Positions 48,451-58,772 of a DNA stretch of 64,000 nt are shown piece after piece. The notes below the pieces were generated by a model that was given only the letters and a program-made list of their open reading frames with translations, searched no databases and was not told where the DNA came from. Every line of letters begins with the position of its first letter. Position 1 is the first letter of the stretch. A program made the position numbers and the translations under genes. Source of the DNA: Ancalomicrobiaceae bacterium S20 (GTDB taxonomy: Bacteria > Pseudomonadota > Alphaproteobacteria > Rhizobiales > Ancalomicrobiaceae); assembly GCA_040269895.1 (NCBI GenBank), contig CP158568.1, positions 3,504,716 to 3,568,715 on the forward strand, given 5' to 3'.

Positions 48451-49617
48451 TCACGCTTCCGCCGCCGCGCGCCGCTCGCCCGCGACCCAGGTCGCGCGGA
48501 CCCGCAGGTCCTCGCAGAGATGGACGAGGTCGGCGCGCAGGCCCGGCGCGATGCGGCCGATCTCCTCGCCGCGGCCGATCCAGGCGGCCGGGTTCGCCGT
48601 CGCCATGCCGAGCGCGGTCGCGCGGTCGACGCCGAGGCGCTCGACCAGGAAACGGACGGCGTCGGCCATGGTGATGTTGGAGCCGGCGAGCGTACCGTCG
48701 GCGAGTTCGAGCCGCTCGCCGACACGCCTGACCTCGCGGCCCTGCAAGGCGAAATGGTCCGGCCCGCCGGCAGCGGGCGGCATCGCGTCGCTGACCAGGA
48801 CGACCCGACCGGCCGGCTTTGCGGCGATGGCAACCTTCAGCGCGAGCGGATCGACATGGAAGCCGTCAGCAATCAGGCCGCAGTAGGCGCCGGGCGTGGC
48901 GAGCGCGGCGCCGACCATGCCGGGGGCGCGGTGGCCGAGCTGGCTCATTGCATTGAAGAGATGGGTGAAGCCCGATGCGCCGGCGGCGAGCGCCGCGAGC
49001 GCCTGTTCGGCGCTCGCATCGGAATGGCCGAGGCTCACGACGACGCCCGCCGCGACCATCGTCGCGATGGTCTCGGGTGGCACGTGGGCCGGCGACAGCG
49101 TCACCAGCACCGTGCCGCAGCTCTCCGGGCCACGCGCGGCGGCGGCGAGACGCGCCATGTCGTCGGCGCCGATCGGCCTGATCCGATCGGCCGGATGCGC
49201 GCCGCGCCGTGCGGGGTCGAGGAACGGCCCTTCGACATGGATGCCCAGCACCTCGCGGGCGCCGGCGGCGCGGGCCCGGCGCACCGCCTCGACCGCGGCC
49301 CAGGTCACGTCGGGCCGATCGGTGATCACGGTCGGCAGCAGGCCGGTGGTGCCGTAACCGCGATGGGCGGCGGCGATGGCGGCGACGGCTTCCGGCGTCG
49401 GATCCTCGTTCAGGAGCACGCCGCCGCCGCCGTTGACCTGAAGATCGATGAAGCCGGGGACCAGGATGCCGCCGGCGAGCGGGACACGCTCGGTGTTCGC
49501 CGGTACATGCTCGACAGGGACGGCCGACGCGATCCGCTCGCCATCGACCACGACGGCCAGACCGTCGAGCAGAGCCCCGTCGACCAGCACGCGCGCACCG
49601 CTGAGGGCGAACACCAT
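48451..49617 (-). CDS. nagA: N-acetylglucosamine-6-phosphate deacetylase
   Basis: 388 residues from ATG 49617, overlapping the SIS gene stop (TGATG). Family motifs in order: GFIDLQVNGGGGVLLNED, LGIHVEGPFLDPARRGAHP, SLGHSDASAEQALAALAAG, GFTHLFNAMSQLGHRAPGMV, GLIADGFHVDP and VLVSDAMPPA. These contain the metal-binding Glu and His residues and the catalytic Asp. It removes acetate from GlcNAc-6-phosphate, giving glucosamine-6-phosphate for the SIS-domain deaminase. The end of the protein matches full-length NagA. Confidence 0.93.
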   Translation of the reverse strand: MVFALSGARVLVDGALLDGLAVVVDGERIASAVPVEHVPANTERVPLAGGILVPGFIDLQVNGGGGVLLNEDPTPEAVAAIAAAHRGYGTTGLLPTVITDRPDVTWAAVEAVRRARAAGAREVLGIHVEGPFLDPARRGAHPADRIRPIGADDMARLAAAARGPESCGTVLVTLSPAHVPPETIATMVAAGVVVSLGHSDASAEQALAALAAGASGFTHLFNAMSQLGHRAPGMVGAALATPGAYCGLIADGFHVDPLALKVAIAAKPAGRVVLVSDAMPPAAGGPDHFALQGREVRRVGERLELADGTLAGSNITMADAVRFLVERLGVDRATALGMATANPAAWIGRGEEIGRIAPGLRADLVHLCEDLRVRATWVAGERRAAAEA

Positions 49618-50690
49618 CAGATCGTCTCCGTCACCTTGCGCAGCCGCTGCGGCCGATCCGGATCGCGGCCGCGCAGGCGCGCGACCCGCTCGACGCAATG
49701 ATAGAACGACTGGATCATCGTGATCGGCTCCAGGAACTTGTGACCCGGATCGGCGAACGGCAGCCGGCCCGGCGCACCCGGTCCCGCTTCGACCGCGAGC
49801 ACGGGCGCCCCCGTGGTGCGCAGCCGCGCGAGCGTGTCGAGCATGCCCGGCCGCGATGCATCGCGGGGCGAAAAGCACAGCACCGGGAAGCCCTCGCCGA
49901 CCAGCTCGAACGGCCCGTGCATGACCTCGGCCGCGGAAAAGGCCTCGGCGTGCAGCGCCGAGGTCTCCTTGAGCTTCAGCGCCGCCTCGGCCGCGATCGG
50001 CAGCGACGGGCCGCGCCCGAGGACATAGAGCGATCCGGCATTCGCCAGCGTCTCGACCGCCGCCGCCCAGGGGCCGGCGGTCGCATCCGGCGCCTTGGCG
50101 AGCGCACAGGAGAGGTTCTCGAGGCCGCGCAGCAGCGCCTCGTCCTCGGCCCATTCCGCGACCAGCCGCGCCGCGCGGCGAGGCTCGCGATGAAGGACTT
50201 CGTGGCGGCGACGCTCCGCTCCGGGCCGGCGCAGAGCGGCAGGCAGAGGTCGGCCTCGGCGGCCGCCGGTGAGGTCTCGTCGTTGACGAAGGCGACCGTG
50301 AAGGCGCCCGCCGCCTTCGCGGCCGCCTGAAGCGCCAGGATATCGGGACTGCGCCCGGACTGGCTGACGGTCACGAACAGCGCGCCGCGCAGTTTCAGAG
50401 GCGCGTCGTAGATCGACGCCACCGAAGCGCCCATCGAGCAGCACGGCACGCCGAGCACGATCTCGACGAGGTACTTCAGATACCAGGCCGCATGATCGGA
50501 GCTGCCGCGCGCAGGTGACGACCACCGGCGGCGGCGCCGCGCGCAAGCGCGCGCCGAGATCCCTCAGCGCGACGGCGTTGCGCTCGAACTGGCGCGCGAC
50601 GGCGGCCGGCGCTTCGGCCGTCTCGCGTGCCATGGCGGTTTCGTGCGCCGTCCCCGGGTTCGATCCGGCGCCTTGCTCGACTGCTGTCAT
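49617..50690 (-). pseudogene. SIS-domain glucosamine-6-phosphate deaminase/isomerase (NagB-II/GlmS-like), with two compensating frameshifts
   Basis: The N-terminal part (VARQFERNAVALRDLGARL...VVVTCAR) and the C-terminal part (LYVLGRGPSLPIAAEAALKL, PITMIQSFYHCVERVARLRG) are in one frame. The middle (GVPCCSMGASVASIYDAPLK, VTVSQSGRSPDILALQAAAK, PERSVAATKSFIASL) is in another. The first break is in the GC run at about 50505-50513, where the family motif CARGSSDHA is cut and two bases seem lost. The second is at about 50166-50180, where one base seems lost. Corrected, it is a 358-residue protein with two SIS domains, without the GlmS glutaminase domain. It would turn glucosamine-6-P into fructose-6-P and ammonia. 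Confidence 0.82.
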
Positions 50691-51499
50691 GGCGTTTCCT
50701 GTTCGGCCGGAGCGACCGTCAGTTCGGCGACGAAGTCATAGGCGTCGCCGCGATAGTGGGAGCGCACGAACTCGACCACCCGGCCGTCCGGCAGGTACGA
50801 GACGCGCTGGATGAACAGCGCCGGGCTGCCGGCGGCGAGCCCGAGGCGCTGGGCGTCTTCGGGCATCAGTGCGGTCGCCTGCAGCCGCTGCAGCGCACGC
50901 ACGGGTCGGTGCCCGTGCCGGCCGAGCACCGCATAGAGCGAGGTCTCGACCTCGGTCGGGTCCGGCAAATAGCGCAGCGGCACGACGGCGAGTTCGATCG
51001 CCAGCGGCTCGCCGCCGGCGCGGCGCAAGCGATGGAACCGCGCGACCGCATCGCCCGGCGAAAGGCCGAGCACCATCGCCTCCTCGGGCGACGGCATGCC
51101 GACCGAGCGGTCGAGCCAGATCTGATCGGCAGCGAGGCCGCGCGAGGCCATGTCCTGCGTGAAGCTGGTCAGGTGCGACAGCGGCTGCTCGATGCGCGAG
51201 CGGCGCGGCGCGACATAGGTGCCGGAGCCGGCCCGCTGCACCAGCACCCCTTCCTTCACCAGTCCTTCGATGGCCTTGCGCACCGTGACGCGCGACACGC
51301 CGAGCCGCTCGGCGAGGTCGCGCTCGCTCGGCAGGGCCTCGGTCTCGCCGAGACGGCCGGCACGGACCGCATCGCGCACGATCTTGCGCAATCTCAGGTA
51401 AAGCGGCGTCGCGGTCTCGGCCTCGAATCGGGCCTTGTCGAAGACGTCGCCCGGCACACCGACAGCGGCCGCGACGGCCTGGGCAGACGCGACGGTCAT
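50687..51499 (-). CDS. nagR: GntR-family regulator (HutC/NagR subfamily, UTRA domain) of the amino-sugar locus
   Basis: 270 residues. A winged-helix domain at about 30-100 (LYLRLRKIVRDAVRAGRLGE, LPSERDLAERLGVSRVTVRK) is followed by a UTRA effector domain (FTQDMASRGLAADQIWLDRS; LSPGDAVARFHRLRRAGGEP; VVEFVRSHYRGDAYDF). NagR/DasR relatives sense GlcNAc-6-P or GlcN-6-P. The start overlaps the kinase stop and the stop overlaps the SIS start, both ATGA. Likely operator: the AT-rich repeats before nagK and murQ. The gene symbol is by context. Confidence 0.87.
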   Translation of the reverse strand: MTVASAQAVAAAVGVPGDVFDKARFEAETATPLYLRLRKIVRDAVRAGRLGETEALPSERDLAERLGVSRVTVRKAIEGLVKEGVLVQRAGSGTYVAPRRSRIEQPLSHLTSFTQDMASRGLAADQIWLDRSVGMPSPEEAMVLGLSPGDAVARFHRLRRAGGEPLAIELAVVPLRYLPDPTEVETSLYAVLGRHGHRPVRALQRLQATALMPEDAQRLGLAAGSPALFIQRVSYLPDGRVVEFVRSHYRGDAYDFVAELTVAPAEQETP

Positions 51500-52397
51500 G
51501 ACGCGAGCCCTCCGATCGGGCCGGTCACGGCGAAACCTTCAACGGGACCGCCGGCCATGCGGATCGCACCATCGAGCGGATCGGAGATCGGCGCCGCGAG
51601 CGCCGCGCGGGTGGTCGGAGACAGGCGACCGGCGAGTTCCGCCGCGACGCTACCGATCAACGCGATACGATCGACGCCGAAGCCGAGCAGGTTCTCGGCC
51701 ATCGCCGACAGCGCGGCGGCCGCCTCGTCGAGGATCCGGCCGGCGACCGCATCGCCCTCGCGCGCGGCCTCGAATACGGCCGGGGCGAAGGCGCCGTAGT
51801 CGCGGCTCAGCGCGGTGCGCGACCATTCGACGATCGCGGGCAGGTCGTCGAAACGGGCGAGCAGCCGTTCGGCGAGGGATGACGTCGGCGCGAGCCGATC
51901 GCCGACCAGCACGGCGTGATGCAGCGCGGCGCGGCCGATCACGGCGCCCGAGCCGTCGTCGCCGAGCGCGAAGCCGCGACCGCCGATCGCGTGCCGGCGC
52001 CCGTCCCTCAAGGCGAAGGCGGCCGATCCGGTGCCGGCGATGACGATGCCGCCGTCACGGCCGCCATGCGCGCCGATGCAGGCGATGGCGGCGTCGCTGT
52101 CGACCACGACGGAGGCGAAGGGCAGCCCGCCTCGACCACGGCCCGGGCCCGGAATGCATCGGTGACGCCCGCGAGGCCGAGGCCCGCGCGGCACCGGCCG
52201 ATCGCCTCGGGCGGAAGACCCGCCGCCGCGATCGCCGCCGCGGCGGTCGTGGCGATGCTGTCAAGCGCCCGATCGAAGTCCTGATAGATATTGGCGAGCC
52301 CGCCCTCGGCCTCGCCGAGCCGGCGTCCGGCACGATCGCGCAGCCGCGCCCGGCAGCGTGTGCCGCCACCATCCACACCGAGGAAGAGATCGTCCAT
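51496..52397 (-). pseudogene. nagK: N-acetylglucosamine kinase-like (BadF/BcrA ATPase family), with an apparent frameshift
   Basis: ATG 52397 begins MDDLFLGVDGGGTRCRARLR, the phosphate-1 loop of the ASKHA fold, and continues through GRCRAGLGLAGVTDAFRARA. The frame then shifts near 52121-52128, where GGCCTG appears as GGCTG. The other frame carries on with FASVVVDSDAAIACIGAHGG, IVIAGTGSAAFAL and GRGFALGDDGSGAVIG to the stop at 51496. Adding one base gives a 300-residue kinase. It would phosphorylate GlcNAc (and perhaps MurNAc, given the divergent murQ) entering by the ABC importer. First gene of the - strand operon. Confidence 0.82.
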
Positions 52398-52646
52398 CAC
52401 GCCTGGCTCACCCGTTTGACGGCATGATACCAAATTAATACCGAATGGGAAGCGATCCGAGCGGATTTACCGTTGTGCCGGCCGGCCGCTACGGCACGGG
52501 CTCAATCTGTTTGACATTTTAAGCTCTTGCCTTCGAACAAACCAAATGCCGCGGATTTCGGCATTTCAATCGTTAACAGCGGCGCTGGACAACTGGTTCT
52601 ATTTCGGTATTGTGACGCTCACTTTCCTCCGATACGGGCGCGCCTC
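52398..52646. promoter_or_regulatory. Divergent control region of the amino-sugar locus with ATACC repeats
   Basis: An AT-rich island in a GC-rich window. ATACCAAAT (52427-52435) and ATACCGAAT (52438-52446) are direct repeats exactly 11 bases apart, one helical turn. A reversed copy ATTTCGGTATT lies at 52601-52611, next to the murQ start. Together they could let the GntR regulator control both directions, by looping or by separate sites. A good -35 box TTGACA is at 52511-52516 for the + strand, but a matching -10 is unclear. Confidence 0.55.
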
Positions 52647-53549
52647 GTGAGCACGACTGCAGCGATCACTGAAGCGATTTCGGTTCGCTACGCCGATCTC
52701 GACGTCCAGGACGACGAGACCGTGCTCGCGGCCCTCGCGGAGGGGCAGGAGCGCGCGGTCGCGGCGGCCCGCGCGGCAATCCCCGCGATCGCGGCAGCGG
52801 CCGGGCTGATGACCGATCGCCTCGCCGGCGGCGGCCGGCTCATCTATGTCGGCGCCGGATCGTCGGCCGGGGTCGCGGTGCAGGACGGTTCGGAACTGCC
52901 CGGCACGTTCGGGATCGCGCGCGATCGGATTGTGTTCCTGATCGCCGGCGGCCTCGCCGCGCTGACCGACATCGACGGTGCCGCGGAGGACGATATCGCT
53001 TCGGCCCGGCAGGAAATCGCGACGCTCGGACCGCTCGACCGCGACGTGGTCGTGGCGGTTTCGGCCAGCGGCTCGACGCCCTTCACGCTCGCCGCCGCCG
53101 AAGCCACCAAGGCGGCCGGGGCGGCGCTGATCGGTATCGCCAACAATGCCGATACGCCCCTGCTCACGCTCGCCGACCGGCCGATCTTTCTCGACAGCGG
53201 CCCGGAGGTCGTCGCCGGCTCGACGCGCATGGCCGCCGGCACGGCGCAGAAATCGGCGCTCGGGCTGCTCTCGACCCTGGTGGCGGTCCGGCTCGGCCAT
53301 GTGCACGGCGGCATGATGGTGGGCGTCCGGGCCGACAACGCCAAGCTCCGCGAGCGGGCGCGCCGGATCGTCGGCACGATCACCGGCGCACGCGAGGAGG
53401 CCGCCGCCCGCGCGATCGAGGCGAGCGGCGGCGACGTGAAGACGGCGGTGCTGATCTGCGCCGGCGCCGATGCGGAAACGGCCGCCCGCGTGCTCGCGGG
53501 CGCGGAGGGCAACCTGCGCCGGGCGCTGGCGACGATCGCCGATCGATAG
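52647..53549 (+). CDS. murQ: N-acetylmuramic acid 6-phosphate etherase
   Basis: 300 residues, the normal MurQ length, from GTG 52647; the open frame reaches 52527 but those codons lie in the control region. The SIS domain has YVGAGSSAGVAVQDGSELPG, in which the Glu of SELP matches the catalytic Glu of E. coli MurQ, then VVAVSASGSTPFTLAAAEAT and AGSTRMAAGTAQKSALGLLS. It cleaves the lactyl ether of MurNAc-6-P to GlcNAc-6-P and D-lactate, feeding NagA. First gene of the + strand operon with the ABC importer, linking this locus to peptidoglycan sugars. Confidence 0.93.
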   Translation: MSTTAAITEAISVRYADLDVQDDETVLAALAEGQERAVAAARAAIPAIAAAAGLMTDRLAGGGRLIYVGAGSSAGVAVQDGSELPGTFGIARDRIVFLIAGGLAALTDIDGAAEDDIASARQEIATLGPLDRDVVVAVSASGSTPFTLAAAEATKAAGAALIGIANNADTPLLTLADRPIFLDSGPEVVAGSTRMAAGTAQKSALGLLSTLVAVRLGHVHGGMMVGVRADNAKLRERARRIVGTITGAREEAAARAIEASGGDVKTAVLICAGADAETAARVLAGAEGNLRRALATIADR

Positions 53550-53619
53550 GACGGGTCGCAAGGACGGGGTCATGCAAGGATCGAGGGTAACAGCCCCGGT
53601 TCCGGAGAGGAGAAACCAC

Positions 53620-54876
53620 ATGAAGACGCAGTCGCGGATCACCATTCTCCTGGCGGCGACCATGCTCGCCGGGTTTGCCGGCGCGGCGAACGCCGGTTCG
53701 CTCAAGATCGAGAGCTGGCGCAACGACGACGCCGATATCTGGAAGACCAAGATCATCCCGGCCTTCAACAAGAAGTATCCGGACATCAAGATCGAGTTCA
53801 CCTCGACGCCGCCGAAGGAATACAACGCGACGCTGAACGCGCGGCTGCAGGGCGGCACCGCCGGCGACCTGATCACCTGCCGGCCGTTCGACGCCTCGCT
53901 CGAGCTGTTCAACAAGGGCCAGCTGATTTCGGTCAACGACGTCAAGGGCCTCGACGCCTTCTCCGACGTCGCCAAGTCCGCCTGGACCACCGACGACGGC
54001 AAGACCACCTTCTGCGTACCGATGGCCTCGGTCATCCACGGCTTCATGTACAACAAGGACGTGTTCAAGAAGCTCGGCCTTTCCGAGCCGAAGACCGAAG
54101 ACGAGTTCTTCGCCGCGCTCGACAAGATCAAGGCCGACGGCTCGGTCACGCCGCTCGACATGGGCACGAACGACCAGTGGGAAGCCGCGACCATGGGCTT
54201 CCAGAACATCGGCCCGAACTACTGGAACGGCGAGGAAGGCCGCAAGGCGCTGATCGCCGGCACGCAGAAGTTCACCGATCCGCAGTATGTCGCGGTGTTC
54301 AAGACGCTGGCGCGCTGGGCGCCCTACATGGGCGCCGGCTACAAGGCGCAGCCCTATCCGGACAGCCAGAACCTGTTCTCGCTCGGCAAGGCGGCGATCT
54401 ACCCGGCCGGCTCCTGGGACATCGCGACCTTCCGCGCGCAGGCGAACTTCGACATCGGCGCCTTCAAGCCGCCGCTGCCGAAGGGCCAGTCGACCTGCTA
54501 CATCTCCGACCATACCGACATCGGCATGGGCATCAATGCCGCGTCGAAGAACAAGGACGAGGCCAAGACGTTCCTGGCCTGGACCACGACCGACGAATTC
54601 GCCCAGATCTTCGCCAACGAGATCCCGGGCTTTTATCCGCTGTCCAACGCCAAGGTCACGCTGAAGGACGATCTCGCCCAGACCTTCGTGTCGTGGCGGT
54701 CGGAGTGCAAGTCGACGATCCGGAACTCCTACCAGATCCTGTCGCGCGGCACGCCGAACCTCGAGAACGACCTCTGGAACCTGTCGGCACAGGTCATCAA
54801 CGGCACGATCACGCCGGAGGATGCCGCCAAGAAGGCCCAGGACGGTCTCGACAAGTGGTACAAGCCGGCGAAGTGA
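53620..54876 (+). CDS. Sugar ABC transporter substrate-binding protein, likely for GlcNAc/MurNAc-type amino sugars
   Basis: 418 residues with GAGAGGAGA upstream of ATG 53620. Signal peptide KTQSRITILLAATMLAGFAG ends near ANAGS. The mature part is a family-1 (CUT1) binding fold: SLKIESWRNDDADIWKTKII, LQGGTAGDLITCRPFDASLE, and KAAIYPAGSWDIATFRAQAN. The Trp- and aromatic-rich pocket is usual for sugars. It lies 70 bases after murQ and heads a complete CUT1 importer. Ligand inferred from murQ, nagA and nagK only. Confidence 0.87.
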   Translation: MKTQSRITILLAATMLAGFAGAANAGSLKIESWRNDDADIWKTKIIPAFNKKYPDIKIEFTSTPPKEYNATLNARLQGGTAGDLITCRPFDASLELFNKGQLISVNDVKGLDAFSDVAKSAWTTDDGKTTFCVPMASVIHGFMYNKDVFKKLGLSEPKTEDEFFAALDKIKADGSVTPLDMGTNDQWEAATMGFQNIGPNYWNGEEGRKALIAGTQKFTDPQYVAVFKTLARWAPYMGAGYKAQPYPDSQNLFSLGKAAIYPAGSWDIATFRAQANFDIGAFKPPLPKGQSTCYISDHTDIGMGINAASKNKDEAKTFLAWTTTDEFAQIFANEIPGFYPLSNAKVTLKDDLAQTFVSWRSECKSTIRNSYQILSRGTPNLENDLWNLSAQVINGTITPEDAAKKAQDGLDKWYKPAK

Positions 54877-54970
54877 CGTCACCATGATGGGACGGGCGGC
54901 CCGACGGCCGCCCGTTCGCCAACAAGCACAACTGCCGCAACCACGGCGGCAGGCAATAAACGGGGGCGGC

Positions 54971-55927
54971 ATGGCAGAGGACAGACAGGCGGGGGCGGCG
55001 GACGTGGTCGGCACGTCCCGGCTCGGCTTTTTCGCGCTGCTCACCTTCTTCCTCGGCCCGGCGGTCGTGATCTACACGGCCTTCTCGGTCTGGCCGCTGA
55101 TCTCGACTATTCTCTATTCGTTCTACCATGCCGGTCCGAACGGGACGGCCTTCGTCGGCCTCGCCAACTTCGCGACGCTGCTCGGCGATCCCGGCTGGTC
55201 CAGGCCGTTCTGGAACGCGCTCGGCAACAACATCATCTTCTTCGCCATCCACATGGCGGTGCAGAACCCGATCGGCATCGCGCTCGCCGCGCTGCTCAGC
55301 CTGCCGAAGCTGACCGGCCGCGCCGCCTACCGGACGCTGATCTTCATGCCGACCATGCTGTCGGTCGTGATCATCGGCTTCGTCTGGCAGCTGATCCTGT
55401 CGCCGCTCTGGGGCATCGGCGAGGGGTTCCTCGCCTTCTTCGGGCTGAAGAGCTGGTTCCAGCCCTGGCTCGGCCAGGAGGGCACGGCGCTCGTCACGCT
55501 GTCGCTGATCTCGGTCTGGCAGTTCGTCGGCATCCCGATGATCCTGGTCTATGCCGCGCTGCTGGCGATCCCGCAGGATCTGACCGACGCTGCGACCGCC
55601 GACGGGCTGAACCAGTTCCAGATCTTCCTCTGGGTGAAGCTGCCCTTGGTCGCGCCAACGATCGGGCTCGTCTCGGTCCTGACGTTCGTCAACAACTTCA
55701 ACGCGTTCGACCTGATCTACGCGGTCAAGGGCGCGCTCGCCGGGCCGAACTTCTCGACCGACATCATGGGCACGCTGTTCTACCGGACCTTCTTCGGCAA
55801 CCAGCTCCAGGTCGGCGATCCCGCCATGGGCGCGACCGTCGCGACCATGACGTTCCTGGTCATCCTCGCCGGCCTGATGGTCTATCTCTTCGTCGTGCAG
55901 CGCCGGCTGCAGCGGCACAGCTTCTAA
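54971..55927 (+). CDS. Sugar ABC transporter permease (CUT1, MalF/UgpA type)
   Basis: 318 residues from ATG 54971. About six membrane segments are visible, the first [20 protein letters not shown]. The EAA loop [20 protein letters not shown] contacts the ATPase. An in-frame start at 54821 overlaps the binding-protein gene and is rejected. It forms the channel with the permease that follows 11 bases later. Confidence 0.9.
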   Translation: MAEDRQAGAADVVGTSRLGFFALLTFFLGPAVVIYTAFSVWPLISTILYSFYHAGPNGTAFVGLANFATLLGDPGWSRPFWNALGNNIIFFAIHMAVQNPIGIALAALLSLPKLTGRAAYRTLIFMPTMLSVVIIGFVWQLILSPLWGIGEGFLAFFGLKSWFQPWLGQEGTALVTLSLISVWQFVGIPMILVYAALLAIPQDLTDAATADGLNQFQIFLWVKLPLVAPTIGLVSVLTFVNNFNAFDLIYAVKGALAGPNFSTDIMGTLFYRTFFGNQLQVGDPAMGATVATMTFLVILAGLMVYLFVVQRRLQRHSF

Positions 55928-55938
55928 AGGGGCGCGAG

Positions 55939-56781
55939 ATGGTGCCGAACGCGCTCCGCAAGCCGCTCTCCGCAACCGCCGTCCACGCGGTGCTGATCGC
56001 CTACACGGCGCTGGCGCTGTTTCCGATCGTGCTGGTCATCGTGAACTCGTTCAAGGCGCGGCGCGCGATCTTCGGATCGCCGCTCGCGCTGCCGGACGCC
56101 AAGAGCTTCTCGCTGATCGGCTACGACAAGGTGCTCGCCGACGGTGCGGTGCCGCTCTACTTCCTGAACAGCGTCACGGTCACCGTCGTCACGATCGGCC
56201 TCGTGCTGCTGCTCGGCGCCATGGCCGGCTGGGCCCTGACCGAATACCGGTTCCGAGGCTCGACGGCGCTCAAGCTCTACCTCTCGATCGGCATCATGCT
56301 GCCGATCCGGCTCGGCAGCGTCGCGATCCTGCAGATCATGGTCGCGTCGGGGCTGATCAACACGCGCACCGCGCTCGTGCTGGTCTACACGGCGCAGGGG
56401 CTGCCGCTGTCGATCTTCATCCTGTCGGAGTTCATCGCCCAGATCCCGCGCGACCTGCGCGAGGCGGCGCGCTGCGACGGGCTCGGCGAGATCCGGATCT
56501 TCTTCCACATCGTGCTGCCGCTGATCCGGCCGGCGCTCGCCACCGTCGCCGTGTTCACGATGATTCCGATCTGGAACGACCTGTGGTTCCCGCTGCTGCT
56601 CGCGCCGAGCGACGGCACGCAGACGATCACGCTCGGCATCCAGCAGTTCATCGGGCAATACGTCACCGACTGGAATGCGGTTCTCGCCGCGCTGTCGGTG
56701 GCGATCCTGCCCGTGCTCACGCTCTACATCCTCTTCTCCCGCCAGCTCATCCGCGGCCTCACAGCCGGCGCGGTGAAGTGA
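55939..56781 (+). CDS. Sugar ABC transporter permease (CUT1, MalG/UgpE type)
   Basis: 280 residues, with GGGGCGCGAG just upstream of ATG 55939. Six membrane segments, with [20 protein letters not shown] as the EAA loop and the family's [16 protein letters not shown] segment before the last helices. Its stop overlaps a GTG at 56778 that could start the ATPase. Confidence 0.9.
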   Translation: MVPNALRKPLSATAVHAVLIAYTALALFPIVLVIVNSFKARRAIFGSPLALPDAKSFSLIGYDKVLADGAVPLYFLNSVTVTVVTIGLVLLLGAMAGWALTEYRFRGSTALKLYLSIGIMLPIRLGSVAILQIMVASGLINTRTALVLVYTAQGLPLSIFILSEFIAQIPRDLREAARCDGLGEIRIFFHIVLPLIRPALATVAVFTMIPIWNDLWFPLLLAPSDGTQTITLGIQQFIGQYVTDWNAVLAALSVAILPVLTLYILFSRQLIRGLTAGAVK

Positions 56782-56804
56782 CGGCGACCGACGGAACGCG
56801 ATCC

Positions 56805-57911
<1,107 letters not shown>

Positions 57912-57931
57912 TCCGACGTCTCGGGCCGACG

Positions 57932-58513
57932 TCAGAACCGCAGCATCTCGGCCTCGACCTTGGCCAGGAAAGCTTTGCGATCGGCGTCGGTCGCGCGGTT
58001 CAGGTCGTAGAGCGCGGTGTGACGGACGGGCGCCAGCGGCGCGATGACGGCGCGCAGCACGCGGGTGACCACCTTGCGCGGCGGATCGCCGACCAGAAGC
58101 GCACGCAGGCGGCTGCCGCCATAGGTCATGACCGCGGTCAGCTTCTTGATGTTGGCGAGCTTCGGCGCGACCTTGCCGTCGACCATCTCGAACGAAACGC
58201 CCGGCAGGAACACGCGGTCGAAGAAGCCCTTCAGCATGGCCGGGAAGCCGAAGTTCCAGACCGGCGAGCAGATCACCAGCGCGTCGGCACGGAGCACCCG
58301 CTCGACGTAAGCCGCGACCGGCGCCCGGTTCTCGGGCACGTCGTGATAGCCGATGCGCTCCTCGCGGGTCAGCACGGGCGAGAAGCCTTCCGCATAGAGA
58401 TCGCAATCGTCGACCTCGTGGCCGGCACGCTTCAGCGCCGAGACCACAGTGGCGTGCACCGCGGCATTGAAGCTCGTTTCGACCGGATGGCAGTAGAGCA
58501 CCAGCACCCGCAT
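57932..58513 (-). CDS. NAD(P)H dehydrogenase (quinone)/flavodoxin-fold oxidoreductase
   Basis: 193 residues. The N-terminus RVLVLYCHPVETSFNAAVHA and the segment ALVICSPVWNFGFPAMLKGF match the FMN-binding loops of the NQO1/KefF/YwrO family; VMTYGGSRLRALLVGD follows. It probably reduces quinones or other acceptors with NAD(P)H. It is one base downstream of the 85-residue gene and closes the four-gene operon, so it may supply or recycle reducing equivalents for the FAD enzyme. Confidence 0.87.
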   Translation of the reverse strand: MRVLVLYCHPVETSFNAAVHATVVSALKRAGHEVDDCDLYAEGFSPVLTREERIGYHDVPENRAPVAAYVERVLRADALVICSPVWNFGFPAMLKGFFDRVFLPGVSFEMVDGKVAPKLANIKKLTAVMTYGGSRLRALLVGDPPRKVVTRVLRAVIAPLAPVRHTALYDLNRATDADRKAFLAKVEAEMLRF

Positions 58514-58514
58514 G

Positions 58515-58772
58515 CTACGCCTCCTCGTCGGGATCTTCGGGCGCGACGACCGGGGCCGCGGCCGGGCGGATCACGATCGCCTTGATCATCATCAGCGCCG
58601 CGCTGCGGGCGAGCGCCCGGTCGCGCGGATCGGCGAGATCGGCATCGAAACGGCGCGCCTGCGCCGCATAGGCCGCGGCATAGGCGGCGGCCGGGCCGCC
58701 GGGGGCGATCAGCGAGGCTTCCATCCGCGCGACGGTCGCCTCGATCTCGGCGAGATCATGGGAATGCGTCAT
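58515..58772 (-). CDS. Small Ala-rich protein of unknown function in the FAD oxidoreductase operon
   Basis: 85 residues from ATG 58772, which overlaps the stop of the FAD oxidoreductase gene (TGATG), ending at TAG 58515. It is predicted helical, with the repetitive segment PAAAYAAAYAAQARRFDADL, then RDRALARSAALMMIKAIVIR and an acidic tail ending PEDPDEEA. I do not recognise it. Tight coupling on both sides argues that it is real and may be a partner of the oxidoreductase. It does not show the look of the small AtzG-type amidase partners. Confidence 0.6.
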   Translation of the reverse strand: MTHSHDLAEIEATVARMEASLIAPGGPAAAYAAAYAAQARRFDADLADPRDRALARSAALMMIKAIVIRPAAAPVVAPEDPDEEA

